Shown: positions 33,450 through 41,903, counted from the stretch's first letter. The stretch: DNA of 64,000 nucleotides from HGM04593 sp045646845 (GCA_045646845.1 JAZRLO010000044.1:14546-78545), one strand, 5' to 3'. Made by a program: numbers and translations. Notes: a model not told the origin generated them from the sequence alone.

Positions 33450-34838
33450 ATGAAAGCTGTTGAACCCAAGAGCCGTACAAGGAACTTAAGCGATGAATAT
33501 AACCATAACTTTCCAAAGTTGGTAGATGCTATTATCAAAGGAGAGGTGATTCTTGTGGTAGGAAACAATTTTGACTTTAATGTTGAACACAATAAGGACA
33601 TCATGTCTTCTTTGGGGGATAATGCTAATTTTACAGATTATATTTTTAATGTAATCAATGAGTCTTACAAGACAGATGCTGTGGATTTTTCGGAATTGGA
33701 AAATCACCCGATGTTCTCTTATAAGGATGTTGAGACCGGCCATCAGAGACGCCCGAACCTGTATCTTGAAATCAATAATGTCGTAAATGATGCTGAACTT
33801 ACAATCGATGATGTTTCGGAACCGCTTAAGAAACTGTTGTCAACAGGTTACTTCAGGTTCGTGATTACTACATCATATTCTCCATTGGTTGAAATTGCAA
33901 TGAAACATCAGTGGGGCGAAGATAATGTAAAAGTTCTGAATATATATGATTCGGATATAACTAAACGTGATATTAGTCACAACTACTCGGAATTGCATAC
34001 CCCGACCTTGTATTATATGTTAGGTAAAGTGGGAAATGTCCAGAAGTATGTTGTGACTGATAATGATTATCTGCAGGTCATAAAGACAATGTTGGTTGAT
34101 ATGTCCGGTTCAAACTTGATGGAACTGACTGCTTCAAAACATTTGTTGGTTCTGGGATGTGAACAGGATGACTGGTTGTTTCGTTTCATTTGGTACACTC
34201 TTAAGATCAATAAAGCTCATGTCAAAAATGAGTATGTCGGCAGAATGCATAAGGATTTGAAGCTGGATAAATTCTTGACAATAAACAATGTCTCATTGAA
34301 CTATAACAGCCGGAAATTTGCAGATGAGATATACGACGCACTGGTTAAGGCAAAAGAATCTCAGGTATTTGCAGATCCAAGAAATAAGAGATGGGATGTT
34401 TTTATCTCTTATTCAAGAAAAGATGGATATATTGCTCAGCGTATTTATGATGCATTGACAAATGCCGGTTTGAGAGTCTGGTATGACAAGAATAATCTGG
34501 GTGGTAGGGGTTGCTATTTTATGGATTATATATATGAGGCAATACGTTCGAGCACAATCTTTATGCCCATCCTTTCAACCACAATTACAGAGCAGAGAGC
34601 GGAGAACCATCCTTATCGTCTTGAATGGGAATATGCGATTAAAGAGGGTGGGGTTAAACAGACCGGTGTAACATCCTGCATCCCGGTTATTGAAGATGAA
34701 TATGATATATGCGCCCGTGAATTGCCGGATAAGATACCCGGGGAGTTTGTAAAGATAGATGGTTTTGTGTTCAATGAATATACTAAATTTGACGAGTGGG
34801 CAGAATTGGTAAGAAAAATTATATCAAACAAAGAATAG
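33450..34838 (+). CDS. SIR2-like/TIR domain protein, putative defence effector
   Basis: 462 residues, cytoplasmic. The N-terminal part (about 20-300) reads as a SIR2-like domain: VILVVGNNFDF (33-43), RFVITTSYSPLVE (136-148), TLYYMLGKVGN (186-196) with VVTDNDYLQV, and HLLVLGCEQDDWLFRF (231-246). Residues usual for NAD cleavage seem altered: TSYS instead of TNYD, YMLG instead of KLHG. The C-terminal part (315-458) is a TIR domain: WDVFISYSRKDGYIAQRIYD, GLRVWYDK and YRLEWEYAI, where E392 matches the catalytic glutamate of NAD-cleaving TIRs. The likely picture is a sensor or scaffold SIR2 fold and an active TIR NADase. It is 3 bases upstream of the STAND gene, so the two act together. Confidence 0.8.
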   Translation: MKAVEPKSRTRNLSDEYNHNFPKLVDAIIKGEVILVVGNNFDFNVEHNKDIMSSLGDNANFTDYIFNVINESYKTDAVDFSELENHPMFSYKDVETGHQRRPNLYLEINNVVNDAELTIDDVSEPLKKLLSTGYFRFVITTSYSPLVEIAMKHQWGEDNVKVLNIYDSDITKRDISHNYSELHTPTLYYMLGKVGNVQKYVVTDNDYLQVIKTMLVDMSGSNLMELTASKHLLVLGCEQDDWLFRFIWYTLKINKAHVKNEYVGRMHKDLKLDKFLTINNVSLNYNSRKFADEIYDALVKAKESQVFADPRNKRWDVFISYSRKDGYIAQRIYDALTNAGLRVWYDKNNLGGRGCYFMDYIYEAIRSSTIFMPILSTTITEQRAENHPYRLEWEYAIKEGGVKQTGVTSCIPVIEDEYDICARELPDKIPGEFVKIDGFVFNEYTKFDEWAELVRKIISNKE

Positions 34839-34841
34839 GAC

Positions 34842-36791
34842 ATGCTGACAGAAACAACTAGAAAATGGAATGAACTCGACTATTATAAAGAGGGGCAGAC
34901 TTTATATGGACGAGATGAAGAGGTCTATTCTATATCAAATGGTATTAAAAGAAATATTCAGACTGTAATCTATGGTCAATCAGGTGTCGGCAAATCATCA
35001 TTGTTGTTTGCCGGAGTGTTTCCTGAATTAAGAAAAGATTCTTTTTTTCCGATATTTATACGCCTTGGCGTAATTCCTCCCACAGACTATGTCAAGGCCA
35101 TAAAAGAACAAGTCCTTGAGGAGGCCAAGAGTGAGAAACTGCATTTGGGCAAGCAGGCTCTGATTTGCACCATAAAGGATGACGAGGTTTATAAGAATGG
35201 TGATTTGTGGTCGTTCTTTCATACGGTCGAGTTTACGGATGATAACGGGGAAATATTCATTCCGGTGCTGGTCTTTGACCAATTCGAGGAAGTGCTTAAC
35301 GACAAAAAGACCTTTGCGAGTGCCAAAGAACTGTTACTGGAACTATATACATTGCTGGATAACAACAGGATTATTACCGAGAACCTCATCCAATATTCAA
35401 ATTACAGGGTTGTTCTTTCCCTAAGGGAGGATTATCTTTATTGCCTTGAAGAGTTGATTGACAAATTCAACCTATCGGAGTTCAGACACAATCGCTACAG
35501 GGTTAAATGGCTCAAAGAACGTAATGCAAGAATTGTGATTACAAAAACGTTTGGCGATGCATTGAAGAGCGATGATGTTGATGATATATGTAGTTGGATT
35601 ATTGAAAAAGTAACTAATGAATCGGGTGACATCAGTACCATTTGTCTTTCGTTGGTGTGCTCCATTCTTGAAATGAGGAACCAAAATAAAGTTATAGAAG
35701 GGAAAGACTTTGGCTCAATGGATGATTATATATATAAGTACTACAGCCTGAAGATGGATGTGGTTTCTTATAAGGCCCGGAAATATCTCGAGCAGCACTT
35801 GATAACCCCAGATGGACGCCGCAATTCGGTGGATTTTAATGAGGCTGTAAGAAGTGGTCAGGTTACACAACCGGAGTTGGATCTGTTGATCTCGAAAAGG
35901 TTGTTGAGGCGTGTGACATTGACCGGTAATACCCGTATTGAATATATACACGATATAATACCAAAGGTGGTTGTCAAGAAGAAAAAACAGTTTTTCTACT
36001 ATATAAAGAATACTTTCAAGGAACGTCATAATATTGCAGGAACGGCTTCCAAACCGGAGTTCATTGTATCTCTGTTGTTCTATTGCATTTGTATGGCCTT
36101 ACTATATACTGTATTTGCTTCCCTCTATGATATGTATCCGGTAGTTGCTGGTGCCGGTTCTTATTTGTCTATGTACTTTGTTCTCAAATTGTTGCTCTCT
36201 CTGCTGATAAGGAGAGCACATGATGTGGGACTTAGTGGTTGGCACTGCTTGAACTTCAAACTGTTTGAAGAGTCTGAGATCAATCCGTATGTACCAAAAA
36301 CATCTTACCACTATGCTCAGACTGTGTCGCTTATTGATTTTTGGCTTGGAAGGTATTCCAAGAAGTCTCAATTCCTGAATGTAGCGATAAACAGGTATGA
36401 GTTTATCGCATCTTTAGTAAAAGAGTGCAAAACTGTTATTTGGTGTTTCCTGCTTCTTAATATTGCGGAGTTGGTAAATAATGAAATTTTGTATGGAGTA
36501 GTTCAAGTCTTTGTAATTATATTGGCAGCGTTAAGTGTTTTTATTGTTCAATTAGCATATTCAAAACGCTTGAATTATAATGGTATTAATCCGTTCTACG
36601 GAATGATTCCTGTTTATGATTTGGTGTTGTTTATCAAATGTTTTAAAAAAGATACTTTGGAAACACCTGCTGTGTGTACAAAAAACTGGAAACGTCTATA
36701 TCTTATCTCAGGATTTGTACTTTTAAGTTTCTTCTTGACAGTTTGTATGACATTCCTCTTGTTTGCGTTTATTATTTTTGGTGTCCGATAA
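34842..36791 (+). CDS. STAND-type NTPase fused to a DUF805-like membrane domain
   Basis: 649 residues. N-terminal P-loop module: LYGRDEEVYSI, Walker A GQSGVGKSS (45-53), then LLFAGVFPELR, Walker B PVLVFDQFEE (141-150) and VVLSLREDYL (190-199), the pattern of the nSTAND1 group. A helical region (about 200-395) includes YIHDIIPK, a winged-helix-like end. From about 405 it becomes a multi-pass membrane region with IRRAHDVGLSGW (456-467), the DUF805 signature, and further membrane helices up to the C-terminus. No WD40 or TPR sensor repeats are present, unlike most STAND proteins. The stop codon lies directly against an IS transposase remnant, so the very C-terminus may be altered. Probably the sensing or signalling partner of the SIR2-TIR protein, acting at the membrane. 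Confidence 0.78.
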   Translation: MLTETTRKWNELDYYKEGQTLYGRDEEVYSISNGIKRNIQTVIYGQSGVGKSSLLFAGVFPELRKDSFFPIFIRLGVIPPTDYVKAIKEQVLEEAKSEKLHLGKQALICTIKDDEVYKNGDLWSFFHTVEFTDDNGEIFIPVLVFDQFEEVLNDKKTFASAKELLLELYTLLDNNRIITENLIQYSNYRVVLSLREDYLYCLEELIDKFNLSEFRHNRYRVKWLKERNARIVITKTFGDALKSDDVDDICSWIIEKVTNESGDISTICLSLVCSILEMRNQNKVIEGKDFGSMDDYIYKYYSLKMDVVSYKARKYLEQHLITPDGRRNSVDFNEAVRSGQVTQPELDLLISKRLLRRVTLTGNTRIEYIHDIIPKVVVKKKKQFFYYIKNTFKERHNIAGTASKPEFIVSLLFYCICMALLYTVFASLYDMYPVVAGAGSYLSMYFVLKLLLSLLIRRAHDVGLSGWHCLNFKLFEESEINPYVPKTSYHYAQTVSLIDFWLGRYSKKSQFLNVAINRYEFIASLVKECKTVIWCFLLLNIAELVNNEILYGVVQVFVIILAALSVFIVQLAYSKRLNYNGINPFYGMIPVYDLVLFIKCFKKDTLETPAVCTKNWKRLYLISGFVLLSFFLTVCMTFLLFAFIIFGVR

Positions 36792-37124
36792 AAAGGAAAG
36801 CTTTTCGGAGAAAAGGTGTATATTGGAAAAACTCTTTTTGAGAACCTTTTTGTTGATGGTATCCAGTTGTTTATCAAGGTCAAGAATAATATGAAAAACT
36901 CGCTTATGAGTATTGCCGACAAGGTTTGCCTGAGGAAACGCGCGCTTATAGAAACGGTAAATGATGAACTTAAGAATATCGCGCAGATTGAACATTTACG
37001 TCATCGCTCATTCAGCAACTTTATTGCAAATGCGTTGAGTGTAATTGCAGCATATTGTTCCTTTGAAAAGAAACCCGCCATTGATGTGAAATTCATCAAT
37101 GACGGGCAACTTTCTTTGTTCTAA
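36792..37124 (+). pseudogene. C-terminal remnant of an IS982-family (IS195-like) transposase
   Basis: About 110 codons in frame from just after the STAND stop: KLFGEKVYIGKTLFENLF, then KVKNNMKNSLMSIADK, then RKRALIETVNDELKNI, then EHLRHRSFSNF. This is the end of the DDE transposases of the IS982 group common in Bacteroidales. The N-terminal two thirds are missing and the preceding in-frame codon is TAA, so it is dead. A short frame from GTG 36816 is just part of it. Confidence 0.78.
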
Positions 37125-37164
37125 AATTATATCGAACTCACGTTAGCTTATAAAAAATGACTTA

Positions 37165-37206
37165 TACACAAAATAGGCAGACTCATGGGACTGCCTATTT
37201 TGTGTA
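37165..37206 (-). terminator. Strong hairpin terminator after pfkA
   Basis: A perfect 16-base-pair stem beginning TACACAAAATAGGCAG around a 10-base loop; on the minus strand TTTTTTATA follows a few bases later. It sits inside the island, between the IS remnant and the right repeat, and ends the porQ-cmk-ispH-pfkA transcript. Confidence 0.82.
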
Positions 37207-37226
37207 TTTTCTCTTTAGAGTATTGC

Positions 37227-37251
37227 TTACGATGCGAGTATCTCCTGTGCA
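37227..37251. repeat. 25-base direct repeat, right copy (real pfkA 3' end)
   Basis: Contains the pfkA stop codon and last seven codons; identical to 33294-33318 and in the same orientation. Confidence 0.9.
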
Positions 37252-38213
37252 CGTACTGTGTCCTTGTCAAGGGGTTTGTCGTCCTTGATGGCCTTTGTGA
37301 ACGGGATATATACAATCTCGTTGTTCTTGAGACCTACCATGACGTTACGCTGACCTTCGAGCAGGGCATCGACGGCTGCAACACCCAAACGGCTTGCAAG
37401 GATGCGGTCGTTGGCAGTTGGGCTGCCGCCACGCTGCAAGTAGCCGAGGATTGACACGCGGACATCAAGTTCGGGGAAGCGCTGGCGCATACCCTCGGCA
37501 ACTTCCATGATGTTGTAGTCCTTCTCGCGGCCTTCTGCAAAGAGTACGATACTACTGCTCTTTGTGCGGCGCAGACCGTTTGCGATGAACTGGTTGATTT
37601 TCTCGAACTCGGGGTCAATCTCGGGCAACACGCAAGCTTCGGCACCTGTTGCGATTGTACCGTTGAGGGCGAGGAAACCTGCGTCACGGCCCATTACCTC
37701 AACGATGAAGAGACGCTCGTGTGACGATGCGGTGTCGCGAATCTTATCGACGCACTCCATGATGGTGTTCAGGGCTGTGTCGTAGCCGATGGTGGTATCT
37801 GTTCCGTAAAGGTCGTTGTCTATTGTACCCGGCAATGCTATGCACGGAATGTCATATTCTCTCGCAAGGTTGTATGCGCCGGTGATTGAGCCGTCACCGC
37901 CGATTACGACCAGTGCGTTGATACCCTCCTTCTGGAGTGTCTCGTAAGCCTTTGCGCGGCCTTCCTCGGTCTTGAACTCGTCGCAACGGCTTGTCTTGAG
38001 GATTGTACCGCCACGCTGGATTATGTTACTTACGTTCTCGGTCTTGAACTCCTTGATTTCTCCTGTCATGAGTCCTTTATATCCACGATAGATAGCCTTT
38101 ACCTTAATGTCGTGATAGATGCAGGCGCGGGTTACGGCGCGTATTGCGGCGTTCATGCCGGGAGCGTCACCTCCTGATGTGAGGATTCCGACGCATTGAA
38201 TCTTGTTTTTCAT
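37227..38213 (-). CDS. pfkA: ATP-dependent 6-phosphofructokinase
   Basis: Phosphorylates fructose 6-phosphate in glycolysis. 328 residues; GILTSGGDAPGMNAAIR at the ATP site, IGGDGSITGA (GGDG rather than GGDD, marking ATP over pyrophosphate use), PGTIDNDLYGTD with the catalytic aspartate, and VEVMGRDAGFLAL. Length is that of the bacterial allosteric enzyme. It is the last of four genes, 1 base after ispH. Its final 25 bases are the target repeat of the island, yet the protein end is intact (AQEILAS). Confidence 0.97.
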   Translation of the reverse strand: MKNKIQCVGILTSGGDAPGMNAAIRAVTRACIYHDIKVKAIYRGYKGLMTGEIKEFKTENVSNIIQRGGTILKTSRCDEFKTEEGRAKAYETLQKEGINALVVIGGDGSITGAYNLAREYDIPCIALPGTIDNDLYGTDTTIGYDTALNTIMECVDKIRDTASSHERLFIVEVMGRDAGFLALNGTIATGAEACVLPEIDPEFEKINQFIANGLRRTKSSSIVLFAEGREKDYNIMEVAEGMRQRFPELDVRVSILGYLQRGGSPTANDRILASRLGVAAVDALLEGQRNVMVGLKNNEIVYIPFTKAIKDDKPLDKDTVRAQEILAS

Positions 38214-38214
38214 G

Positions 38215-39087
38215 TTATTTCTCGTTATGGTAGTTTATAATAGCCTGTTTGCAGTTTTCCATTAGCCACTTCGGTGTGGATGTGGCTCCGCAGATGCCTA
38301 TGGAGTTGACTCCTTCCGTCAACTTGAGGTCAATGTCTTCAGGTCCCTCAATCTGGTATGAATTAGGGTTCATCCTTTTGCATTCGTTGAAAAGAATCTT
38401 TCCGTTGGAACTCTTGCTGCCGCATACGAAGAAAATGAGCTCGTGTGATTCCGCGAACTCTCCTATCCCGTTCATTCTGTTCGCGACCTGTCCGCATACG
38501 GTGTTGAAGGATTCGCACTCCTTGCCGTCTGCAAGGCTCTCCTTTATGGCTCCGACTATGCGCTTGTATCCTTCGAGCGATTTTGTGGTCTGTGAATAGA
38601 TATATGTGTCCTTTTCCTTAGAAATGCGGTCGAGCTGGCTCGGGTCCTCGATGACTATGGCTTCGCCGTGCGTCTGTCCTACGAGTCCAAGAACCTCGGC
38701 GTGTCCGGCCTGTCCGTGTATTATTATCTGACACTCCTTCTCTTTTGTGTCGAGCCATTTCTTCTTGATGCGCTGCTGCAGCTTGAGAACAACCGGGCAT
38801 GTTGCGTCAATCAGCTCAAGGTTGTTCTTTTTTGCGGTGTCGTACGTTTCAGGCGGCTCGCCGTGCGCCCTGAGAAGAACCTTTGCGTTGTGCAGGTTCC
38901 TGAAAGTCTCGTGGTCAATGGTTACAAGACCGAGCTGCTTGAGTCTGTTGCACTCTATACTGTTGTGCACGATGTCGCCAAGGCAGTACAATGTACCGCC
39001 GTTCTGTAGCTCCTCTTCCGCCTTTTTTATGGCTGTCGTCACACCAAAACAGAATCCGGAGTGTTCGTCTATTTCAATGTTCAGCAT
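38215..39087 (-). CDS. ispH: 4-hydroxy-3-methylbut-2-enyl diphosphate reductase IspH
   Basis: Last enzyme of the MEP isoprenoid pathway, a 4Fe-4S enzyme forming IPP and DMAPP. 290 residues with the three cluster cysteines visible in SGFCFGVTTAI, DATCPVV and an SKSSNG/NTVCGQV region; HGEPPE and IHGQAGHAEVLG carry active-site histidines. Normal length. It overlaps cmk by 7 bases and precedes pfkA by 1 base, so it is translationally coupled within this operon. Confidence 0.96.
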   Translation of the reverse strand: MLNIEIDEHSGFCFGVTTAIKKAEEELQNGGTLYCLGDIVHNSIECNRLKQLGLVTIDHETFRNLHNAKVLLRAHGEPPETYDTAKKNNLELIDATCPVVLKLQQRIKKKWLDTKEKECQIIIHGQAGHAEVLGLVGQTHGEAIVIEDPSQLDRISKEKDTYIYSQTTKSLEGYKRIVGAIKESLADGKECESFNTVCGQVANRMNGIGEFAESHELIFFVCGSKSSNGKILFNECKRMNPNSYQIEGPEDIDLKLTEGVNSIGICGATSTPKWLMENCKQAIINYHNEK

Positions 39088-39773
39088 TCCTGTATCTTTT
39101 TATTGAATTCATCTATAAGCCATTCCATCTGCTCTTCCCTTGTAAGGTTGCTGTTGTCGAGCAACATTGCGTCGTCGGCCTTCTTCAGTGGGCTGACTTC
39201 TCTGGTCTGGTCTATATGGTCGCGTTGCAGCACGTTTTCAAGAATTTCGTTGTAATCGGCCTTGTCGCCGCGTGCTGTAAGCTCATCGTATCTTCTTTGT
39301 GCCCTCACCTCAGCCGATGCCGTGACGAATACCTTCAACTCCGCATCGGGGAATACGGTAGTGCCTATGTCCCTTCCGTCCATGACAATACCTTTCTGCT
39401 TTCCCATTTCGCGCTGTTGTTCCACCATTTCGCTGCGTACGAAATCGAGAGCCGCCACCTGGCTGACGAAACGCGAGACTTCGAGCGAGCGTATTTCGTG
39501 CTCGACGTCAACTCCGTTGAGGTGCGTTATCGAGTTTTTGCTTTCCGGGTCTGCGGTAAAGGTTATGTGTATCTCTTTCATCTTTCCGCGCAAGGCCTCG
39601 CTGTCTATGGTACCGTCGGTTATGAGTCCGTTCTGCATGCAGTACAGAGCTACAGCACGGTACATCGCACCGCTGTCGAAATAGAGGTAGCCGATGTTGC
39701 GTGCAAGTGCTTTTGCCATTGTGCTCTTGCCGCACGATGAGAAACCGTCTATTGCTATCGTTATCTTTTTCAT
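39081..39773 (-). CDS. cmk: Cytidylate kinase
   Basis: Phosphorylates CMP and dCMP using ATP in pyrimidine nucleotide metabolism. 230 residues; P-loop IDGFSSCGKSTMAKALA at the N-terminus, then YLYFDSGAMYRAVALY and the conserved MDGRDIGTTVFPDAELKVFV. Family length. It lies between porQ and ispH, an order I recognise in Bacteroidales; the stop overlaps the ispH start. Confidence 0.96.
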   Translation of the reverse strand: MKKITIAIDGFSSCGKSTMAKALARNIGYLYFDSGAMYRAVALYCMQNGLITDGTIDSEALRGKMKEIHITFTADPESKNSITHLNGVDVEHEIRSLEVSRFVSQVAALDFVRSEMVEQQREMGKQKGIVMDGRDIGTTVFPDAELKVFVTASAEVRAQRRYDELTARGDKADYNEILENVLQRDHIDQTREVSPLKKADDAMLLDNSNLTREEQMEWLIDEFNKKIQEC

Positions 39774-39814
39774 GTCGTTTTTATATGTTTGTATATATGT
39801 GAATTCCGCGTTCT

Positions 39815-40792
39815 TTACAATGAGTATGAGAGGTTGAAAAGCAGCGAGGATGCCGAAACGTGAAGCCGGCTGTATGATGCGCTGAATTTTACCTTATTAA
39901 TATGCAGGCCGGCTCCGGCTGTGATGCCCTCCCATTTGCTGCCGCCTGCCGACAGTTCTCTGCCCATCCTGTAGTTGTATCCCAGTGATGCGTAGAAGTT
40001 CTTTCCTATCAGTATGTCCGCTCCAAAAGTGATGTGCTTGAGAAGCATTTCTCCGAAATTGTCCCTGCTGCCGTCAGCATTGTAGAAATCATCCCGGCTC
40101 CATCTGTGAAGGTCGGTCAATGTCGCCGAAATTCTTATCGGCGCATGCGAGAGACGTTTTGTGAATCCCAATTGTATGTCCATAGGCATGCTTTCGTGCT
40201 TCTCTTCATAAGCCATTACCTGTCCGCCGAGGTTCTTGAATGTGAGAGAGGCCGAAAAGTCTATTTCCGGGTCATAGTAGTTGATTCCAAGATCGACGCC
40301 TATTGCCAGCGCGTTCATGTCGGCATATTTCGAGTAGATGAATTTGCCCGACACACCGCCGCTCCAGTGGTCGCTCAGAAGATAACTGTACATTACTGAG
40401 AATTCTATGTCCTTCGCGCTGAATGAACCTGTGTGTATGTTGTCCTCGGTGTATCCTTCAAAAGTCCCGTAGTCGGCATAACGTGCTGCGACAGCTCCGA
40501 CAGACCTTTCGCCGAATACCTTGCTGAAGGCCGCCCCAGCAATCTTGCTGTCGCTCATGTATGTCATAAACGTAAGGTTTATGGTTTTGTCCGTGACATT
40601 CGTCAGCAGCGCCGGGTTGTGCATCGAGAGTGTTATGTCATCATCAATCACGGAGATGTTGTTTCCGCCTAGTGCCGCGGCCCGTGAGGAGTATGGCAGT
40701 CTCAGGAATTTGAACGCGCTTTCACCCCCTTGCGAGTGGCAAAGAAGAGGAAAAACCATAAAAATTAAAAAAATGGTATTTTTAAGTTTCAC
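39815..40792 (-). CDS. porQ: PorQ-like outer-membrane protein
   Basis: 325 residues with signal peptide LIFMVFPLLCHSQGG. The mature start ESAFKFLRLPYSSRAAALGG and DDDITLSMHNPALL are typical of the PorV/PorQ group; the rest is a beta barrel with alternating strands (e.g. ISATLTDLHRW) ending FNLSYSL. In Porphyromonas PorQ is linked with type IX secretion, but the gene is also kept in gut species without a complete system. No other Por/Gld component is in this window. It leads the cmk-ispH-pfkA run with a 41-base gap. The 265-base region between it and tonB is divergent and holds two short hairpins (40913-40926, 40936-40949). Confidence 0.82.
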   Translation of the reverse strand: MKLKNTIFLIFMVFPLLCHSQGGESAFKFLRLPYSSRAAALGGNNISVIDDDITLSMHNPALLTNVTDKTINLTFMTYMSDSKIAGAAFSKVFGERSVGAVAARYADYGTFEGYTEDNIHTGSFSAKDIEFSVMYSYLLSDHWSGGVSGKFIYSKYADMNALAIGVDLGINYYDPEIDFSASLTFKNLGGQVMAYEEKHESMPMDIQLGFTKRLSHAPIRISATLTDLHRWSRDDFYNADGSRDNFGEMLLKHITFGADILIGKNFYASLGYNYRMGRELSAGGSKWEGITAGAGLHINKVKFSASYSRLHVSASSLLFNLSYSL

Positions 40793-41020
40793 GTTCTTAA
40801 TATTTTTTTTAGTTTTGCAAGCGGATACAGTCCATTGCTTTGCGAAGATACATAATTTTTTCTTCTTTCAGTGTTATGGGAAGATAAAATGTGGCTCAAA
40901 AAGTTGGGGTCCCGTTATAAATAACGCGCGAAAGAGGTGCTTATGCACCGTTTAATGAATAAAATATCGTTAAAATAAAAAAAAAGATACTTTTCATCGT
41001 GTGTGTTGAAAAATATTGTT

Positions 41021-41028
41021 TATTTTTG
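41021..41028 (+). promoter_or_regulatory. Bacteroides -7 box upstream of tonB
   Basis: TATTTTTG fits the consensus and lies 29 bases before the start codon. A good -33 element is not evident. Confidence 0.5.
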
Positions 41029-41057
41029 TCGATTAGAAAATAAATACATTTATAATA

Positions 41058-41804
41058 ATGAGTACGGAAAAGAATCAAAAGAACGCAGGCCTCGATCTGC
41101 TTGAAGTGAAGAAGAGCCCCAAGGTTGATTTGGAATCCCAAAGATCAGTTTGGGTTCTGATTGGTCTCGTAATCTCTCTCGCAGCTTTTTTTGCTTTCAT
41201 TGAGTGGACCGCATTTGAGGATAAGGAAAAGCCTCTGGCGGTAAAAACAAAGAAGGACGTGGAGGAACCCATCATCATGATTGAGATTCCTGTAACATTG
41301 CCCGAGAAGAAGGTGGTTCCGCCCCCTCCCGAAGCAAAGGAGATTGTGGATATCATTGAACTCGTTGACGAGAAGGATATGGAAGAGGTTGAGGAGAGTG
41401 AGCTCATCTCTACCGATGTGATGAGTGAATTTGCCGATTTTACCGAAACCGAGACAATCGTTGTCGAGGAGGAGGTAGTCGAGGAACAGGTCTTCCAGGT
41501 AGTTGAGGAACAGCCCGAGTTTGTCGGCGGTATGGAAAAACTGATGGAGTATCTTCAGGACAATATCAACTATCCGCGTATTTCACAGGAGAACGGTTCA
41601 CAGGGTAGGTCATTCATCCGCTTCGTGGTCAACTCCGACGGTTCTATCCAGGATGTTGAGGTCGTGAAGTCTTCAGGTGACATCTATCTTGACAAGGAGG
41701 CTGTACGTGTGGTAGAGGCCATGCCGAAGTGGAAGCCTGGACGTCAGTCAGGTAAGCCTGTTCGAGTTTACTTCACATTGCCGGTAAATTTCCGCTTGCA
41801 GTAA
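41058..41804 (+). CDS. tonB: TonB-family energy transducer
   Basis: Couples the inner-membrane proton motive force to outer-membrane transporters such as SusC. 248 residues: short cytoplasmic N-terminus, one membrane helix (VWVLIGLVISLAAFFAFI, about 32-49), a periplasmic linker rich in proline, glutamate and valine (EKKVVPPPPEAKEIVDI, then EEEVVEEQVFQVVEE), and a C-terminal TonB domain (about 160-248) with FVGGMEKLMEYLQDNINYP and the end KWKPGRQSGKPVRVYFTLP. Single-gene unit with its own -7 box and terminator; ExbB/ExbD genes are not here. Confidence 0.93.
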   Translation: MSTEKNQKNAGLDLLEVKKSPKVDLESQRSVWVLIGLVISLAAFFAFIEWTAFEDKEKPLAVKTKKDVEEPIIMIEIPVTLPEKKVVPPPPEAKEIVDIIELVDEKDMEEVEESELISTDVMSEFADFTETETIVVEEEVVEEQVFQVVEEQPEFVGGMEKLMEYLQDNINYPRISQENGSQGRSFIRFVVNSDGSIQDVEVVKSSGDIYLDKEAVRVVEAMPKWKPGRQSGKPVRVYFTLPVNFRLQ

Positions 41805-41823
41805 TAAGAACATTATATATAAT

Positions 41824-41852
41824 AAAGAGGCTGCTGAATGCAGCCTCTTTTT
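41824..41852 (+). terminator. Rho-independent terminator after tonB
   Basis: AAAGAGGCTGC pairs with GCAGCCTCTTT over a 5-base loop, followed by a short T run. Confidence 0.88.
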
Positions 41853-41903
41853 CATATTTTTAGTTTAAAGATTCATTAATATTATAAGAAACCGTTTCTG
41901 AAT

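Larger units (their letters stand above)
33294..37251. mobile_element. Small genomic island at the pfkA 3' end (putative defence cassette)
   Basis: The perfect 25-base direct repeats at both ends, visibly AT-richer content than the flanking operons, and cargo of a SIR2-like/TIR gene, a STAND NTPase-membrane gene and an IS982-family transposase tail together suggest horizontal acquisition. No integrase or recombinase gene lies inside, so either it was mobilised in trans or the original element has decayed. The island carries its own promoter (33341-33370) and a hairpin (37165-37206) that now ends pfkA. Confidence 0.75.

Noticed and set aside
40913..40949. Two short hairpins between porQ and tonB as a terminator
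   Set aside because: The genes diverge here, so no terminator is expected, and no T run follows either stem.
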